The notes under the pieces: generated by a model
Databases searched by the model: none
Told to the model about the DNA's origin: nothing
What the model saw: the letters and a program-made list of their open reading frames with translations, nothing else
Made by a program: the position numbers and the translations under genes
Assembly (NCBI GenBank): GCA_004292595.1
Contig: RDXM01000098.1
Span: forward strand, 1-43,765
Origin: Candidatus Kapaibacterium sp.
Lineage (GTDB): Bacteria; Bacteroidota; Ignavibacteria; Kapaibacteriales; UBA4661
Reading direction: 5' to 3'
Length of the DNA: 43,765 nucleotides
Shown here: positions 18,401-26,042 of the stretch, one piece after another
How positions within the stretch are numbered: position 1 is the stretch's first letter
How the letters are laid out: each line of letters opens with the position of its first letter

Positions 18401-20537
18401 TGTCCACACCAAAGACCGTTACGAGCTTCGCGGGCGAGCGAAACTGCGCCGGCAAGCTCTGAAGCGAGTCATTGCCAATGGGATTCATATAGACAATATC
18501 CAGCCTCGTATTTTCTGGCTTCACCTGCTGTACGCCGAGTTGATACACGTTCATCATTTGGCGTTGCCAGAGCGCACTAAAGGCGGGCTGCATATTCGGG
18601 CGATAGACCATTTGCAAGCGCAAAAGCGAATCCGTCGAGCGTGCCGACGGCTGGGGCGTGTTTGCATTTGTGCTGTCTTGTGTGCGGTTGCGGGAAAGAT
18701 TCACATTGCGAACAAAGGTGCCGTAGGTAATATCGTCGTCGTCGTCCAAGCGGTCGCCTTCCACGCGGTAGGCAATGCCGTAGGTGTTGGTTTGGCGCAA
18801 ATTGAAAATGATGAGCCGCCCCAAGTTTTGGTCGTAGAAATAGCGCGATTCGGGCAAGCGCACAAACCGCCCACGCTCAAGCGAACCCACGACATTCGGA
18901 AAATTCGGCGTATCGGCATATTTTTCAGGCGGATAAGCGGTATTTGGACCAATCACGGAATCAATGCTTGCAACAACGACCGCCTCCGCCGCTTCCTGCA
19001 CACGCGGGTCGGGAGTGCTTTCCCAGACTTCAATTTCCTTGACGCGCATTCTTGTTGCTAGGTCCGACGTTGGCGGTGCGGGCGCACTGCGCGTGTATTG
19101 CCTCCAAACCTCGCGGTGCCGAGCGTTGATGAAAAAATTATTGTTTGCGTAGTCGTAGGCGCGAAGCTGCACGGGCTGGCGCACTGCACCTGCCTTCACG
19201 CTCGCAACCTTGCGCTGTCCACGCTTTTGCGCGAACAAGAGTTTCACGAAAACAGGACCAAACTGCAAGTCCGTCCGCACACCAAAGAGAGCTTGCGACC
19301 CCGCAATGAAGGTCGAAGGCGAGTTCAAGGTAACGTTTCCTACCTCAATGCGGCGGAAAATCTCGTCTGGTTCGCCGTCGTAGGCAAAGCGCAGAAGGTT
19401 GTCGAACTCGAACTGGCGTTGGGTGTTGTTGTCGAGATTGATGCTGAATTTATCACCCAAACTCGCGGAGATATTGCTTTGCCAGCTTTGATTGAAGAGC
19501 GGCGAGGGCTGTATTTGACCATTTGCCGAGGGCGTGATATTATTGGCAATATTCAGCGCAAGCCCCAAGCGGATATTGCCCTCAATGTTCGCATTTAAGC
19601 GGAGTTCAGGCTTTCCGAAAATGGTGGTGAGAGGATTGCTGGGGAAGGGAATAGAAACATTCGAGGACTGCATGAGAATACTGGCAAGCTCTGCCTGAAG
19701 CGGCTTGCGGAAAGCGTAAAAGTGCATGATGGAATCCTGCACACCGCGCCGCAAATGCTCGTTCCGCGCCGAGACGTACTCATCCAGCGTGTAGGTCTGC
19801 CCGCCCGTGCGGAGGCTCGTTCCCGAAAGCGATTCTTGGATGCGCATGGATGCCGCATCGGTCGCGGGATTGCCCGTACTTTTGCGAACAGACTGCGCTG
19901 CCGTGCTATTGCTATTACCATTTTGAGCGGAAGAGGAATGTTGCTCCAACATCGCTTGAAAGCTATATCCTTGCGAAGAATTGTAGGGAATACCCTCTAC
20001 GCCGCTTCCACTGCGCCCGCCGAGCGCGTCGCTGCGCCTGACACCAAGCGAATCGGCAATGCGAGCAATATCCACAAACGGCTCGGAGAGAAGCGGGATA
20101 TTTGCTGCGTTGATGGTGTTGAGCGTGGCGTTGGTTGCGGAGAGAGCATTTGCGTTGGTCGCGGTGCGGGAAGCCGTTGTCGAGCTTGCAAGGAGGCTGT
20201 TGGCGTTGGTTGTGCGCACGGTGGCTTCGGTTGGGAAGTTCATCGTGAAGGCATTCAAAAAAGGAAACTCAAACCATGCGGAGGATTCCAGCAAATAGGG
20301 AGATTCAAGGAAATATGCGGTTTCTAAAAAAGAAAGTTCCAACGGAGCTATTTCTAGTGAAATAACTTCCAACGAGGCAGCTTCGAGCGCAGCAGGGGCA
20401 AAAAAACAGCACAATACGAGCAACACGCCCCGTACCGACGCTGCAAGCATTTGGCGATATGCGGAAAAAGGAGTACGATGAAACAAAACACTGTTCAATG
20501 CACGAAAAAGCAAGAATTGATGCGGGATATAACGCAT
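12420..20537 (-). CDS. sprA: SprA-family outer-membrane translocon of the type IX secretion system
   Basis: This giant exported protein (2,705 residues from the ATG at 20537) matches SprA/Sov. Early conserved blocks include KPELRLNANIEGNIRLGL, LGDKFSINLDNNTQRQFEFD, RRIEVGNVTL and FGVRTDLQFGPVFVKLLFAQ. The central part has VYIDDFEGAQRN, and the C-terminus ends in a beta-strand with terminal Phe (RLNLSGGRNF), as in outer-membrane barrels. In Bacteroidetes SprA forms a very large barrel through which folded type IX substrates cross the outer membrane. The start is uncertain: TTG at 20594, ATG at 20537 or ATG at 20450. The last gives the simplest signal peptide (MLAASVRGVLLVLCC...). No other secretion-system gene or obvious cargo tail is in the window. 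Confidence 0.9.
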   Translation of the reverse strand: MRYIPHQFLLFRALNSVLFHRTPFSAYRQMLAASVRGVLLVLCCFFAPAALEAASLEVISLEIAPLELSFLETAYFLESPYLLESSAWFEFPFLNAFTMNFPTEATVRTTNANSLLASSTTASRTATNANALSATNATLNTINAANIPLLSEPFVDIARIADSLGVRRSDALGGRSGSGVEGIPYNSSQGYSFQAMLEQHSSSAQNGNSNSTAAQSVRKSTGNPATDAASMRIQESLSGTSLRTGGQTYTLDEYVSARNEHLRRGVQDSIMHFYAFRKPLQAELASILMQSSNVSIPFPSNPLTTIFGKPELRLNANIEGNIRLGLALNIANNITPSANGQIQPSPLFNQSWQSNISASLGDKFSINLDNNTQRQFEFDNLLRFAYDGEPDEIFRRIEVGNVTLNSPSTFIAGSQALFGVRTDLQFGPVFVKLLFAQKRGQRKVASVKAGAVRQPVQLRAYDYANNNFFINARHREVWRQYTRSAPAPPTSDLATRMRVKEIEVWESTPDPRVQEAAEAVVVASIDSVIGPNTAYPPEKYADTPNFPNVVGSLERGRFVRLPESRYFYDQNLGRLIIFNLRQTNTYGIAYRVEGDRLDDDDDITYGTFVRNVNLSRNRTQDSTNANTPQPSARSTDSLLRLQMVYRPNMQPAFSALWQRQMMNVYQLGVQQVKPENTRLDIVYMNPIGNDSLQSLPAQFRSPAKLVTVFGVDKVNNKGSGPADGLMDLHLDYIFNAQRGELVFPSLEPFREGLQQYFRDNSISLSPDSLIYSMVYDTTRDAAKTDISRDRFIISGEVAGSSGNRIQIPNAFNLAPGSVKVLLNSKVLEEYTDYRIEYFTGVVEIINPNALAVGANLEIEYEQNDVFQMANKQMMGLRIDLDTKPILRSRDITADFGITVMNYNQQVMTERIRLGEEPMDNTMIGADAKFAWNADWITKFLDWLPFYDTKAPSSITGSGEIAFMLPTPNRRASDVVSDKGKPAVYIDDFEGAQRNFSLGRQDSQWRFASPPTDTTGSIFPTTWGRNPQEVARYRGNLNWFQFFGGTEPIENIAPNRSVIRGGALANGAEKVLEIAFDPKQRGIYNPNENFRDSLTYLAPANLPYCESLVTTNAMARAAAIDNYRRSVGLPALTTATTSRDIALAAFHIDRTRNPSKFLAEDSTRNHIWGGFMRLLSPFNNNFDNDNVEYIEVVMKVIEGESEIITDSTNKKRPKARMFIDLGQISEDMIPNGNLDTEDGILPWSPTINGMITASEAKEDYGLDGIPSSLERLNLRDSTARIPVTSVTRITAATVIPTLFNPNAVRWDTLYNSVRNKAVALNNRDSIIRNEIDPSRDDFFFADANTQFQFQRDSDFVRYNGVEGNTVSDAGKFPDTEILNNNNGQTLMRSDAFFRYEVNLSTERTGTDPQIVNRVISRADNSLQYITYRIPIRQGFTRVGNPLFTNIQYARVFWVGGKIRARIADWRFVGSQWIRQPALLPGTREVDNRLQVGFVGVEDNSGQPEFYTSPPGVQRQTQLGNPDPNLRIAMNEQALAITSQGLQPRQEHLVARFFRPFDIFFYRRLRMFFHGKGSADNVGAMQNTEFVRLGDSVSASAVLNGDPVVNQGRNGILAVLRFGVDTLNYYEYNIPLRKGWQQADIDLAVLSALKGGRGVDSLLRRGGSFSSIDPSTQAESIIRGSPTLTRLQYVAIGLRNNGSANLSEVKLWANELRAIDPDIDASAFRLESFAAVGNVTAKFADIGSVTGTVNITQPYFHRLEERFGNRNARTSINVSSQFTLDRFLPADWAGSSLPITHTYTYSLDSPRFLPQNDIIVSKFAESESLRERNQTDAQKTGYQQFLKQAANTEVFEEQFAMQGVRLNVPIQFFFFTDFFNQLTHNFSYTRRRESSPVVLIREGFNWRGQTQYVRNFAQIPIRPFGWTDSIPALDFLKDWTLYVLPSNISLNIEMNRARVGEALRGLATMRRDTAGNVVLQEYINEQGFFDRLTRQTQTTFWRPRLDSIYSPVVRNFDAMRQMQMMWKLEDNGLLNPTLDWSVSTFSTMLNFETQIVRDETTGRDILAQREDTAVFRRILDFRKPNPLDWLNLGEEMRHTQNIALNFRPRFPAFMGGNRFLVPTLRYTSNYAWERIFSGSGDVSQNNALNKATRVEAALNGGLSLRLKDLVKTILPPEQPQSPTAPPFGANLNDPFGQALSLAGANPTQQKIDSTKAAADPDSVFFHAIGQGMTRFVRTLCDFEQISFNLQQTSTANNSGILGNRFGGTGFASGIAGIPFLGTDSLQMYGPSMAYQLGLVREPHQYLQLKNLFNLFSRGDSVFGVLGGIRPTNAAVLDAFRQNTTLDLRMQRELWQGALLEISSGARNEYRVMKTMLTDGTGYMRENGRIVSLPANATEFYTFDRSILSIPFFNSPERVTSLFNQYQTLRNIPSLRPSKDTTGRRQGAIRDINDAFFDGLDASAGFNESDTARQARKFYVPLAINWTFRWNALDQFEPLKGILRSGTLEHKYVARYSSTERVTRGGNRVFDMQSVTVSFEPLLAINVQFDDKFAEGLLGGSLRYDNKAQYGMRSSQPTVMTQEQTNNITIQGTYTRRGFKLPKIPGLELLKMLGSEVNVENDIEYGLQFSYLRRTTLALDVIPRGTTPSRVIDGTTKITAEVSARYTFSKQFTARAFLSYDGNLAEGAATPGSNGIQFGVDIRLNLSGGRNF

Positions 20538-21133
20538 TTGGTTATCGGATAGTTGAACAAAAAAGCTCTGCAATGTAACCAATAGCAATTTCAAGAAAAC
20601 TGCGACAAGAGAACCGCGAGCTGTACAACGCTGTTTTTATGGGCAGAAGTTGTATCGTATCGTTTATCAGATAAGCAAAGCCTTTGAAGAGGTGAAACAA
20701 ACAAATCACAAGCGAGGAGCAAATTTACGAGAACAAATTGTTTTTTGGAATATTTTTTTTATTACGATTCTATCTCTGCGATATTTTGCTCTGTTCGCGC
20801 TCGGCAAATCTAGCCATACTGCGGTAAAAGCGGGTGGTTTGGAATGGTCATGAGTGCATTGGTCATTGGTGGTGAGATGATAGACAGCGAGGGCGTTTCC
20901 TCTCTTGCGCTGCTGAGTTTTTGCGAAACTTTATGCTGCCTTTACCGTCATTTTTCAGGTCTCTCTGCGCATTCATGCCAGCAGAAACATGAATATACTA
21001 AAAATGGGTAAAAATTGCATATCAAAAAGTGAAGGCGTTGAGATGTAGTCCACCTCAAAGGTGGACTACATCTGCAGCAATAAACCTTTTTCAGTATAGT
21101 TCCACCATTTACACCATTTTCACAAGAAAAGCA
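20538..21133. other. Divergent intergenic region between sprA and the DUF4386 gene
   Basis: About 600 bases without a convincing gene. On the minus strand TAAATTTG (20727-20720) and TAGATTTG (20814-20807) are candidate -7 boxes for sprA, but neither has a good -33 TTG. The right third is occupied by the MITE-like element at 20994-21098. Small open frames here have no recognisable protein features. Confidence 0.5.
20994..21098. repeat. MITE-like element with nested palindrome (family B, variant 2)
   Basis: The outer arms TATACTAAAAATGGGTAAAA... (20994-21018) and GCAATAAACCTTTTTCAGTATA (21077-21098, given here as its two halves GCAATAAACC and TTTTTCAGTATA) are imperfect inverted repeats. The core palindrome AGATGTAGTCCACCT, CAA, AGGTGGACTACATCT spans 21041-21073. 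The right half recurs at 27163-27223. It ends 35 bases before the DUF4386 start codon. Confidence 0.75.
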
Positions 21134-21814
21134 ATGCTCAAACACAACCACCTTTCCCCACGCGCATTCGCGCTCACCGTTGGCATCACAATTTTGTTCA
21201 TGGCTGCTGGAGGCGGCTTCAGCTATGGTTTTGTGCTGAATTCAATCCTTATTCCCAATGACGCTACGGCAACATTTGCCAAGCTCCAAAGCGCACCAAT
21301 GCTCTTTCGGGCGGGTATTCTCAGCTTTCTTGGCGTGATTATGTGCGATATTCTTTGCGCATGGGGTTTGTACCATCTTTTGCGTGGCGCAAACGAAGCA
21401 CTGGCGCAGCTTGCGGCATGGTTTCGTGTGGCATTTGCGGCGGCGTTTGCGGCACTTCTTTCATTTCTCGTGAGTGTTCTACCGTTGTCTCAGAATGCTT
21501 CTCATGCAGTGCAGATTCATCAGCTTCTCACAACCTTCAATAACGCATGGTCACTGGCGTTGGTGCTGTTTGGCATACACTTATTGTTGGTTGGATATAT
21601 TGTTGCAACGAGCGGAGAAGTCCCGAAAATACTGGGATTTCTGGCAATGTTTGCCGCGCTGTGCTATATCGGCACAAGCGTTGCTGCGCTCGTTATTCCG
21701 CAGTATGCACTCTACAAACCCAGTGTTGAAGCGGTCTTGAGCTTGCCGATGGCGTTGGGGGAGCTTTCGCTGGGGCTGTGGTATTTGCTCAAAGGCGGTA
21801 AAGCGAAAAAATAA
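21134..21814 (+). CDS. DUF4386 family membrane protein
   Basis: The ATG at 21134 is chosen because the upstream in-frame codons lie inside the repeat element. The 226-residue product has about six transmembrane helices. It shows the DUF4386 pattern: an N-terminal helix with ITILFMAAGGGFSYGF, a loop with an FRAG segment, an IMCDILCAWGLYHLL helix, and a C-terminal PMALGELSLGLWYLLKGG segment. The biochemical function of this family is not established; it is an inner-membrane protein. The gene stands alone, convergent with pbpC. Its 5' region is dominated by a palindromic repeat that may supply or affect its promoter. Confidence 0.75.
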   Translation: MLKHNHLSPRAFALTVGITILFMAAGGGFSYGFVLNSILIPNDATATFAKLQSAPMLFRAGILSFLGVIMCDILCAWGLYHLLRGANEALAQLAAWFRVAFAAAFAALLSFLVSVLPLSQNASHAVQIHQLLTTFNNAWSLALVLFGIHLLLVGYIVATSGEVPKILGFLAMFAALCYIGTSVAALVIPQYALYKPSVEAVLSLPMALGELSLGLWYLLKGGKAKK

Positions 21815-21973
21815 GGTAACTGGTCAGGTTTTTAAACGTAGATTTCCATGATGAAGAAGATTTTAGAGTGGACGATTACATCTTTTTTTGGTAGTGTCGA
21901 AAATTAGTTGCTGCTCATTACCCAGTTACAGTACACATACTGAAGCAATAATTAAACAATAGCAACCAATTTC

Positions 21974-24451
21974 TCACTGCCACTGCACCTGAATCCAAAT
22001 ATTCGTATTTCGCCCTTTGTCGTCGCTGCAAGAAATTTTATTTACACCGCGCTCTGGCACGAAAAATAAGCGTTCATGAGGTGTTGCGGTGCGATAAAAT
22101 TTATCATTCACAAACCAATAGACCGTGCGAACATCGTTTGCGACCGAGCAAGTGAGCATCAAACCCCCTTCATTGCTGGTGTTGTTGGAAATTACCGTAG
22201 GCTTGTCACAAATATATTCTTTGCCGTCCGAGAGCGAAGTAATGACGGGCGCAGTGCCTTGAAATGCCCGCGAACACTTGGGATTATGCTCTGGAATACG
22301 CTCAAAGACTTGATTCTGCGCGGCATACAGGCTCAGTATCTCTGGTGGAAAATTTGGATAGAGCTTCGTTTTGTAGCCCGTTTGCGGCAAACATTCGGTG
22401 CAGTAGGAAACGCGCTCATCGGCAGAAACGAAGACCTCTTTGGCGTGTTGGCACTTCTGGTTCGAGGAAATACGCGGGATGTAGTATTCCGAAATTTGAT
22501 TTGTGCAAAAATCCTGAGGAATGAAGCCGCTTTCCGAGCAGACTAACCGAAAATCCAGCTCTGGCGGCGGCTGAAACCAATCGTTGGGGGAATTGTAGTC
22601 AATCGCATTGAAAATATCGAAGAGGAGCGGCGTAGCCACGTCCGCGCCGACGAGTTCTGGTACGCCCACACCTGAAAAATTTCCCACCCACACCGCCACC
22701 GTGTACCGCTTGTTGTAGCCAATGCTCCACGCATCGCGCCGCCCGTAGGATGTGCCTGTTTTCCAGGCAATTTTTGGCAAACGCTGCGTGTTGCTGAATT
22801 TATGCGGCACGTCGGGGCGCGTGAGTTGTGTGAGAATTTCGCCAAGCATAAACGTCGCCGAGCGAGACAGAATCTGGGTTTGCGGGGATTGGTCGCTGCT
22901 TGTTTTTATTGAAAAAATTCTCCAAAAAAATGCGCTTGTGCTTTGCCAGATTTGCTCGAAAATATTTTCACTCATTTTGCTAGATGGCTCTGCACACAAG
23001 AACTGAAGCGGCTTCCACGTGCCTTCATTCGCAAAAGCAGCATACAAACCCGCCATTTCCTCCAAGCGCACACCGCAGCCGCCCAGCACCGACGACAAAC
23101 CCAGCTTTCGTGCGTCTTTGCGGACTTGCTCAAAGCCCGCTTTCTGCATTGCTTCGGTGAATGCCGCCACGCCCACACCGCGCAAAAGTTTCACCGCAGG
23201 AATGTTCAGAGAGTTGATTAAGGCTCGCTCGGCGGAGATAAAGCCGCGATATTGGCGGTCGAAATTCTCTGGCGCGTAGCCGTCGAAATCGGATGGAACA
23301 TCGGTCAAAATTGTGGACGGCGTTATCAAACCTTTGTCCATCGCAAGCCCGTACACAAGCGGCTTCAAGGCACTTCCGGGCGAGCGCACAGCCCGCACAC
23401 CATCGACCTCACCAGCATTCGTTTTATCCGCAAAATTTGGCGAACCCAAGTACGCCTCCACTTCACGCGTCCGATTATTCACCACCAGCACCGCCGCGTT
23501 GTTGATGCCGTACATCTGCAATCGGCGCACGACATTGCCCGCAATCGTCTGAACGCTTTGCTGCTTGCGCACATCCAGCGTCGTGCGAAGAATGGGAGCG
23601 TCCGCAAAGGCAGATTTCATGCGGCTTCCGAAGTGCGGCGCGAGATTGGGAATTTCCTGCCGCCGAAGCTGCACTGGCTCGCGGAGCGCGTCTTGCAGGG
23701 TTTCTGTGGGAAATTCGCGCATCGCACCAAAGCGAGCGAGCCATTTGTCGCGCTCTTGGCGCACCATTCCAGCGTTTGCTTCGTCCAATTTCAACGACGT
23801 TGGGCGATTGGGAATAATGGCGAGCGTGGTGGCTTCGGCAAGGCTCAATTTTTCGGGCAATGTTCCAAAGTACAGCAGTGAAGCGGCTTTCACGCCTTCG
23901 ATATTCCCGCCATATGGTGCAAGATTCAAATACCATTGCAAAATTTCATCTTTCGAGTACGAGCCTTCGAGCTGAAACGCACGAAAAAGCTCGACGCATT
24001 TATTCCAAACCGTGCGCTCGCGGTTTCTCCCAATGCGCTGATTCTCCAGCATCCGTGCTACCTGCATCGTGAGTGTTGATGCGCCCGACGTGGTTTTTCG
24101 CTTGAGCAAATTATTTGCCAAAGCTCGCACAATCGCGGCAGGATTTACGCCAAAATGCCAGTAAAAAAAGCGGTCTTCTTTGGCAATAATGGCGCGGCGC
24201 AAGGTTGGGGAAATCTCTGCAAGCTCAGTCTTCATGCGCCACTTGTCGTCTTTTGCCAAGAATGCTTGTACCACGCTTCCGTCGCGGGCGAGAATGATGC
24301 TGGAAAAAGGAACATCCGCACGAAGCGGAAATACGAGCGACAGAACACCCAGCAACACAAGGAATGATGCGGCAAGGAGCAGTGCATAGCCCAAAAGTCG
24401 CTTTGTGAGCGAGGTGGAAGCGAGGCGTAAAAATAGGTTTGGAAGGCGCAT
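21974..24451 (-). CDS. pbpC: Bifunctional penicillin-binding protein 1C
   Basis: The start at ATG 24451 gives 825 residues with a short basic N-terminus and one membrane anchor (about 18-42). The glycosyltransferase-51 domain has the catalytic EDRFFYWHFGVNP (Glu92), STLTMQVARML and AEATTLAIIPNRP. The transpeptidase domain has SALK (Ser360), SLN (about 414-416) and KTGTS (about 564-568). A cysteine-containing C-terminal BiPBP_C domain (about 735-825) is diagnostic of PBP1C. It polymerises lipid II and can cross-link peptidoglycan in the periplasm. An in-frame upstream ATG at 24526 is possible. alpha2-Macroglobulin, its common operon partner, is absent. It is divergent from the beta-lactamase-fold gene. 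Confidence 0.9.
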   Translation of the reverse strand: MRLPNLFLRLASTSLTKRLLGYALLLAASFLVLLGVLSLVFPLRADVPFSSIILARDGSVVQAFLAKDDKWRMKTELAEISPTLRRAIIAKEDRFFYWHFGVNPAAIVRALANNLLKRKTTSGASTLTMQVARMLENQRIGRNRERTVWNKCVELFRAFQLEGSYSKDEILQWYLNLAPYGGNIEGVKAASLLYFGTLPEKLSLAEATTLAIIPNRPTSLKLDEANAGMVRQERDKWLARFGAMREFPTETLQDALREPVQLRRQEIPNLAPHFGSRMKSAFADAPILRTTLDVRKQQSVQTIAGNVVRRLQMYGINNAAVLVVNNRTREVEAYLGSPNFADKTNAGEVDGVRAVRSPGSALKPLVYGLAMDKGLITPSTILTDVPSDFDGYAPENFDRQYRGFISAERALINSLNIPAVKLLRGVGVAAFTEAMQKAGFEQVRKDARKLGLSSVLGGCGVRLEEMAGLYAAFANEGTWKPLQFLCAEPSSKMSENIFEQIWQSTSAFFWRIFSIKTSSDQSPQTQILSRSATFMLGEILTQLTRPDVPHKFSNTQRLPKIAWKTGTSYGRRDAWSIGYNKRYTVAVWVGNFSGVGVPELVGADVATPLLFDIFNAIDYNSPNDWFQPPPELDFRLVCSESGFIPQDFCTNQISEYYIPRISSNQKCQHAKEVFVSADERVSYCTECLPQTGYKTKLYPNFPPEILSLYAAQNQVFERIPEHNPKCSRAFQGTAPVITSLSDGKEYICDKPTVISNNTSNEGGLMLTCSVANDVRTVYWFVNDKFYRTATPHERLFFVPERGVNKISCSDDKGRNTNIWIQVQWQ

Positions 24452-24600
24452 GAAGATTGGGAAAGAAGAAACATTTGACTGCGCGAAATTACACCGTAGT
24501 TTCCGTTTCATGCAAGTATTTTTCACGCTTTCTCGCCTTCAGCACTTGGATTTCTAGGGACTTCTTTGCAGATTGTCTTTTTAGGATTCATGTTTTTTCA

Positions 24601-26007
24601 ATGAAGTTGTTCCCCATGATAATTGCTCTCGTTATTCTCACGTTTCTTGCCTCACACGCAAGTATTCATGCGCAATCCAAGCAAGCAGCGAATAAAAAAA
24701 ACAAGGCTACGCTCAATACCGCAGCGATGATAAAAAGTTCGCTTGCGACGGTGGTGAAATTTTCTAATCCGCCGATTGAAATGCCGCCGAAGTACGATTC
24801 TACCTTGCTTCCGAGCCTGATGAAATCAAAACCAGAGCAATTCGATAGTGTTCTCAGCAATCCCGCGCAATATCGGGTGCAGATTTTATACACACAAATT
24901 GACCGCGACAAGAGCAACCGCCCTCGTTACACGTCATACAGCTATCGTTTGGACCCGACCGAATACTTTTATCCCGCAAGCACGGTGAAGTTTCCGACGG
25001 CACTAATGGCATTGGAAAAAATGAATGCGATGAAATTGCCGAATAAATCAATTCCCCTGCGGATTGACAGCGCACGAGCCGACCAAACTCCTGTGCGCGG
25101 CGATACGACTTCATCCAACGGCACAGCGAGCGTGGCGCATTACGTGAAGAAAATTTTGCTCGTTAGCGACAACGATGCACACAATCGCTTGCTCGAATTT
25201 GTCAGCCCCGATGAACTCAACAATGGCTTGTATGCGAAGGGCTATCGCAACGTCAAAATAAACCGCCGTTTGTCAGTGGGTTCGTCGCCAGAGCAGGACC
25301 AGTTCTCGAATCCCATGCAGTTTCTTGAAACAAAAGGCGGTACGCCGACCAGCGCACAACCCAGCGCAGAACGTCTGCCGTTGCGGCAAGCCAAGAACAC
25401 GTATTTGTTTGAAAATCTCCGCGACTTGAAGCAAGGAAAAGGCGTGATGCGCAAGGATTCGCTTGTGAATGAGCCGCTCAATTTTACGCCGTCGAATTAC
25501 ATCGCGCTCGAAACATTGCAAAAAATCCTTCGGAACGTGATATTTCCTGAGGTTGCACCAGCCAAAGAGCGCTTCAATCTTACGCCCAGCGACTACGATT
25601 TTCTGTACAATTATATGGGAATGTTCCCCCGCGAAAGCACCTTCCCCAAGTACGACACGAGCTATCACGACGGTTATGTGAAATTCTTTATGTTCGGCAC
25701 GAGCAACGACACCATTCCGCGCAATATCCGCATTTTCAATAAAGTCGGCAATGCATATGGGTACTTGATTGACAACGCCTACGTGGTGGATTTTAACAAG
25801 AATATTGAGTTTTTTGTTTCGGCAATAATTTACGTGAACGCCGATGGAATTTTCAATGATGACAAATACGAATACGATGAAATTGGCTTTCCCTTTTTTA
25901 CCAATCTTGGCAAACTCTTGTACGACTACGAACTCACGCGCAAGCGAGCAAATACGCCAGACTTGAGTAAGTTTTCTACGTATCAAATGCCGAAATTTTT
26001 GGAGTAA
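24601..26007 (+). CDS. Exported class-A beta-lactamase-fold serine hydrolase
   Basis: The ATG at 24601 opens a standard signal peptide (MKLFPMIIALVILTFLASHASIHAQ). The 468-residue protein keeps the order of class-A serine hydrolase motifs: YPASTVKFP with S127xxK130, VSDNDAHN with SDN at about 189-191, and NKVGNAYG with KVG at about 381-383 in place of KTG/KSG. The spacing between the second and third motifs is much longer than in true class-A beta-lactamases (about 190 residues). This suggests a periplasmic peptidase or carboxypeptidase-like enzyme rather than a resistance enzyme. Substrate unknown. It lies between pbpC and era, which fits a cell-wall role. Confidence 0.75.
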   Translation: MKLFPMIIALVILTFLASHASIHAQSKQAANKKNKATLNTAAMIKSSLATVVKFSNPPIEMPPKYDSTLLPSLMKSKPEQFDSVLSNPAQYRVQILYTQIDRDKSNRPRYTSYSYRLDPTEYFYPASTVKFPTALMALEKMNAMKLPNKSIPLRIDSARADQTPVRGDTTSSNGTASVAHYVKKILLVSDNDAHNRLLEFVSPDELNNGLYAKGYRNVKINRRLSVGSSPEQDQFSNPMQFLETKGGTPTSAQPSAERLPLRQAKNTYLFENLRDLKQGKGVMRKDSLVNEPLNFTPSNYIALETLQKILRNVIFPEVAPAKERFNLTPSDYDFLYNYMGMFPRESTFPKYDTSYHDGYVKFFMFGTSNDTIPRNIRIFNKVGNAYGYLIDNAYVVDFNKNIEFFVSAIIYVNADGIFNDDKYEYDEIGFPFFTNLGKLLYDYELTRKRANTPDLSKFSTYQMPKFLE

Positions 26008-26042
26008 TTTTGCTTTCTCTTTCACCTCTCTTTTCACACACC

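Noticed and set aside
20650-20853. Small + strand frame (67 codons) upstream of the DUF4386 gene
   Set aside because: No motif, lies in the likely sprA promoter region, and has no ribosome-binding site that I can recognise.
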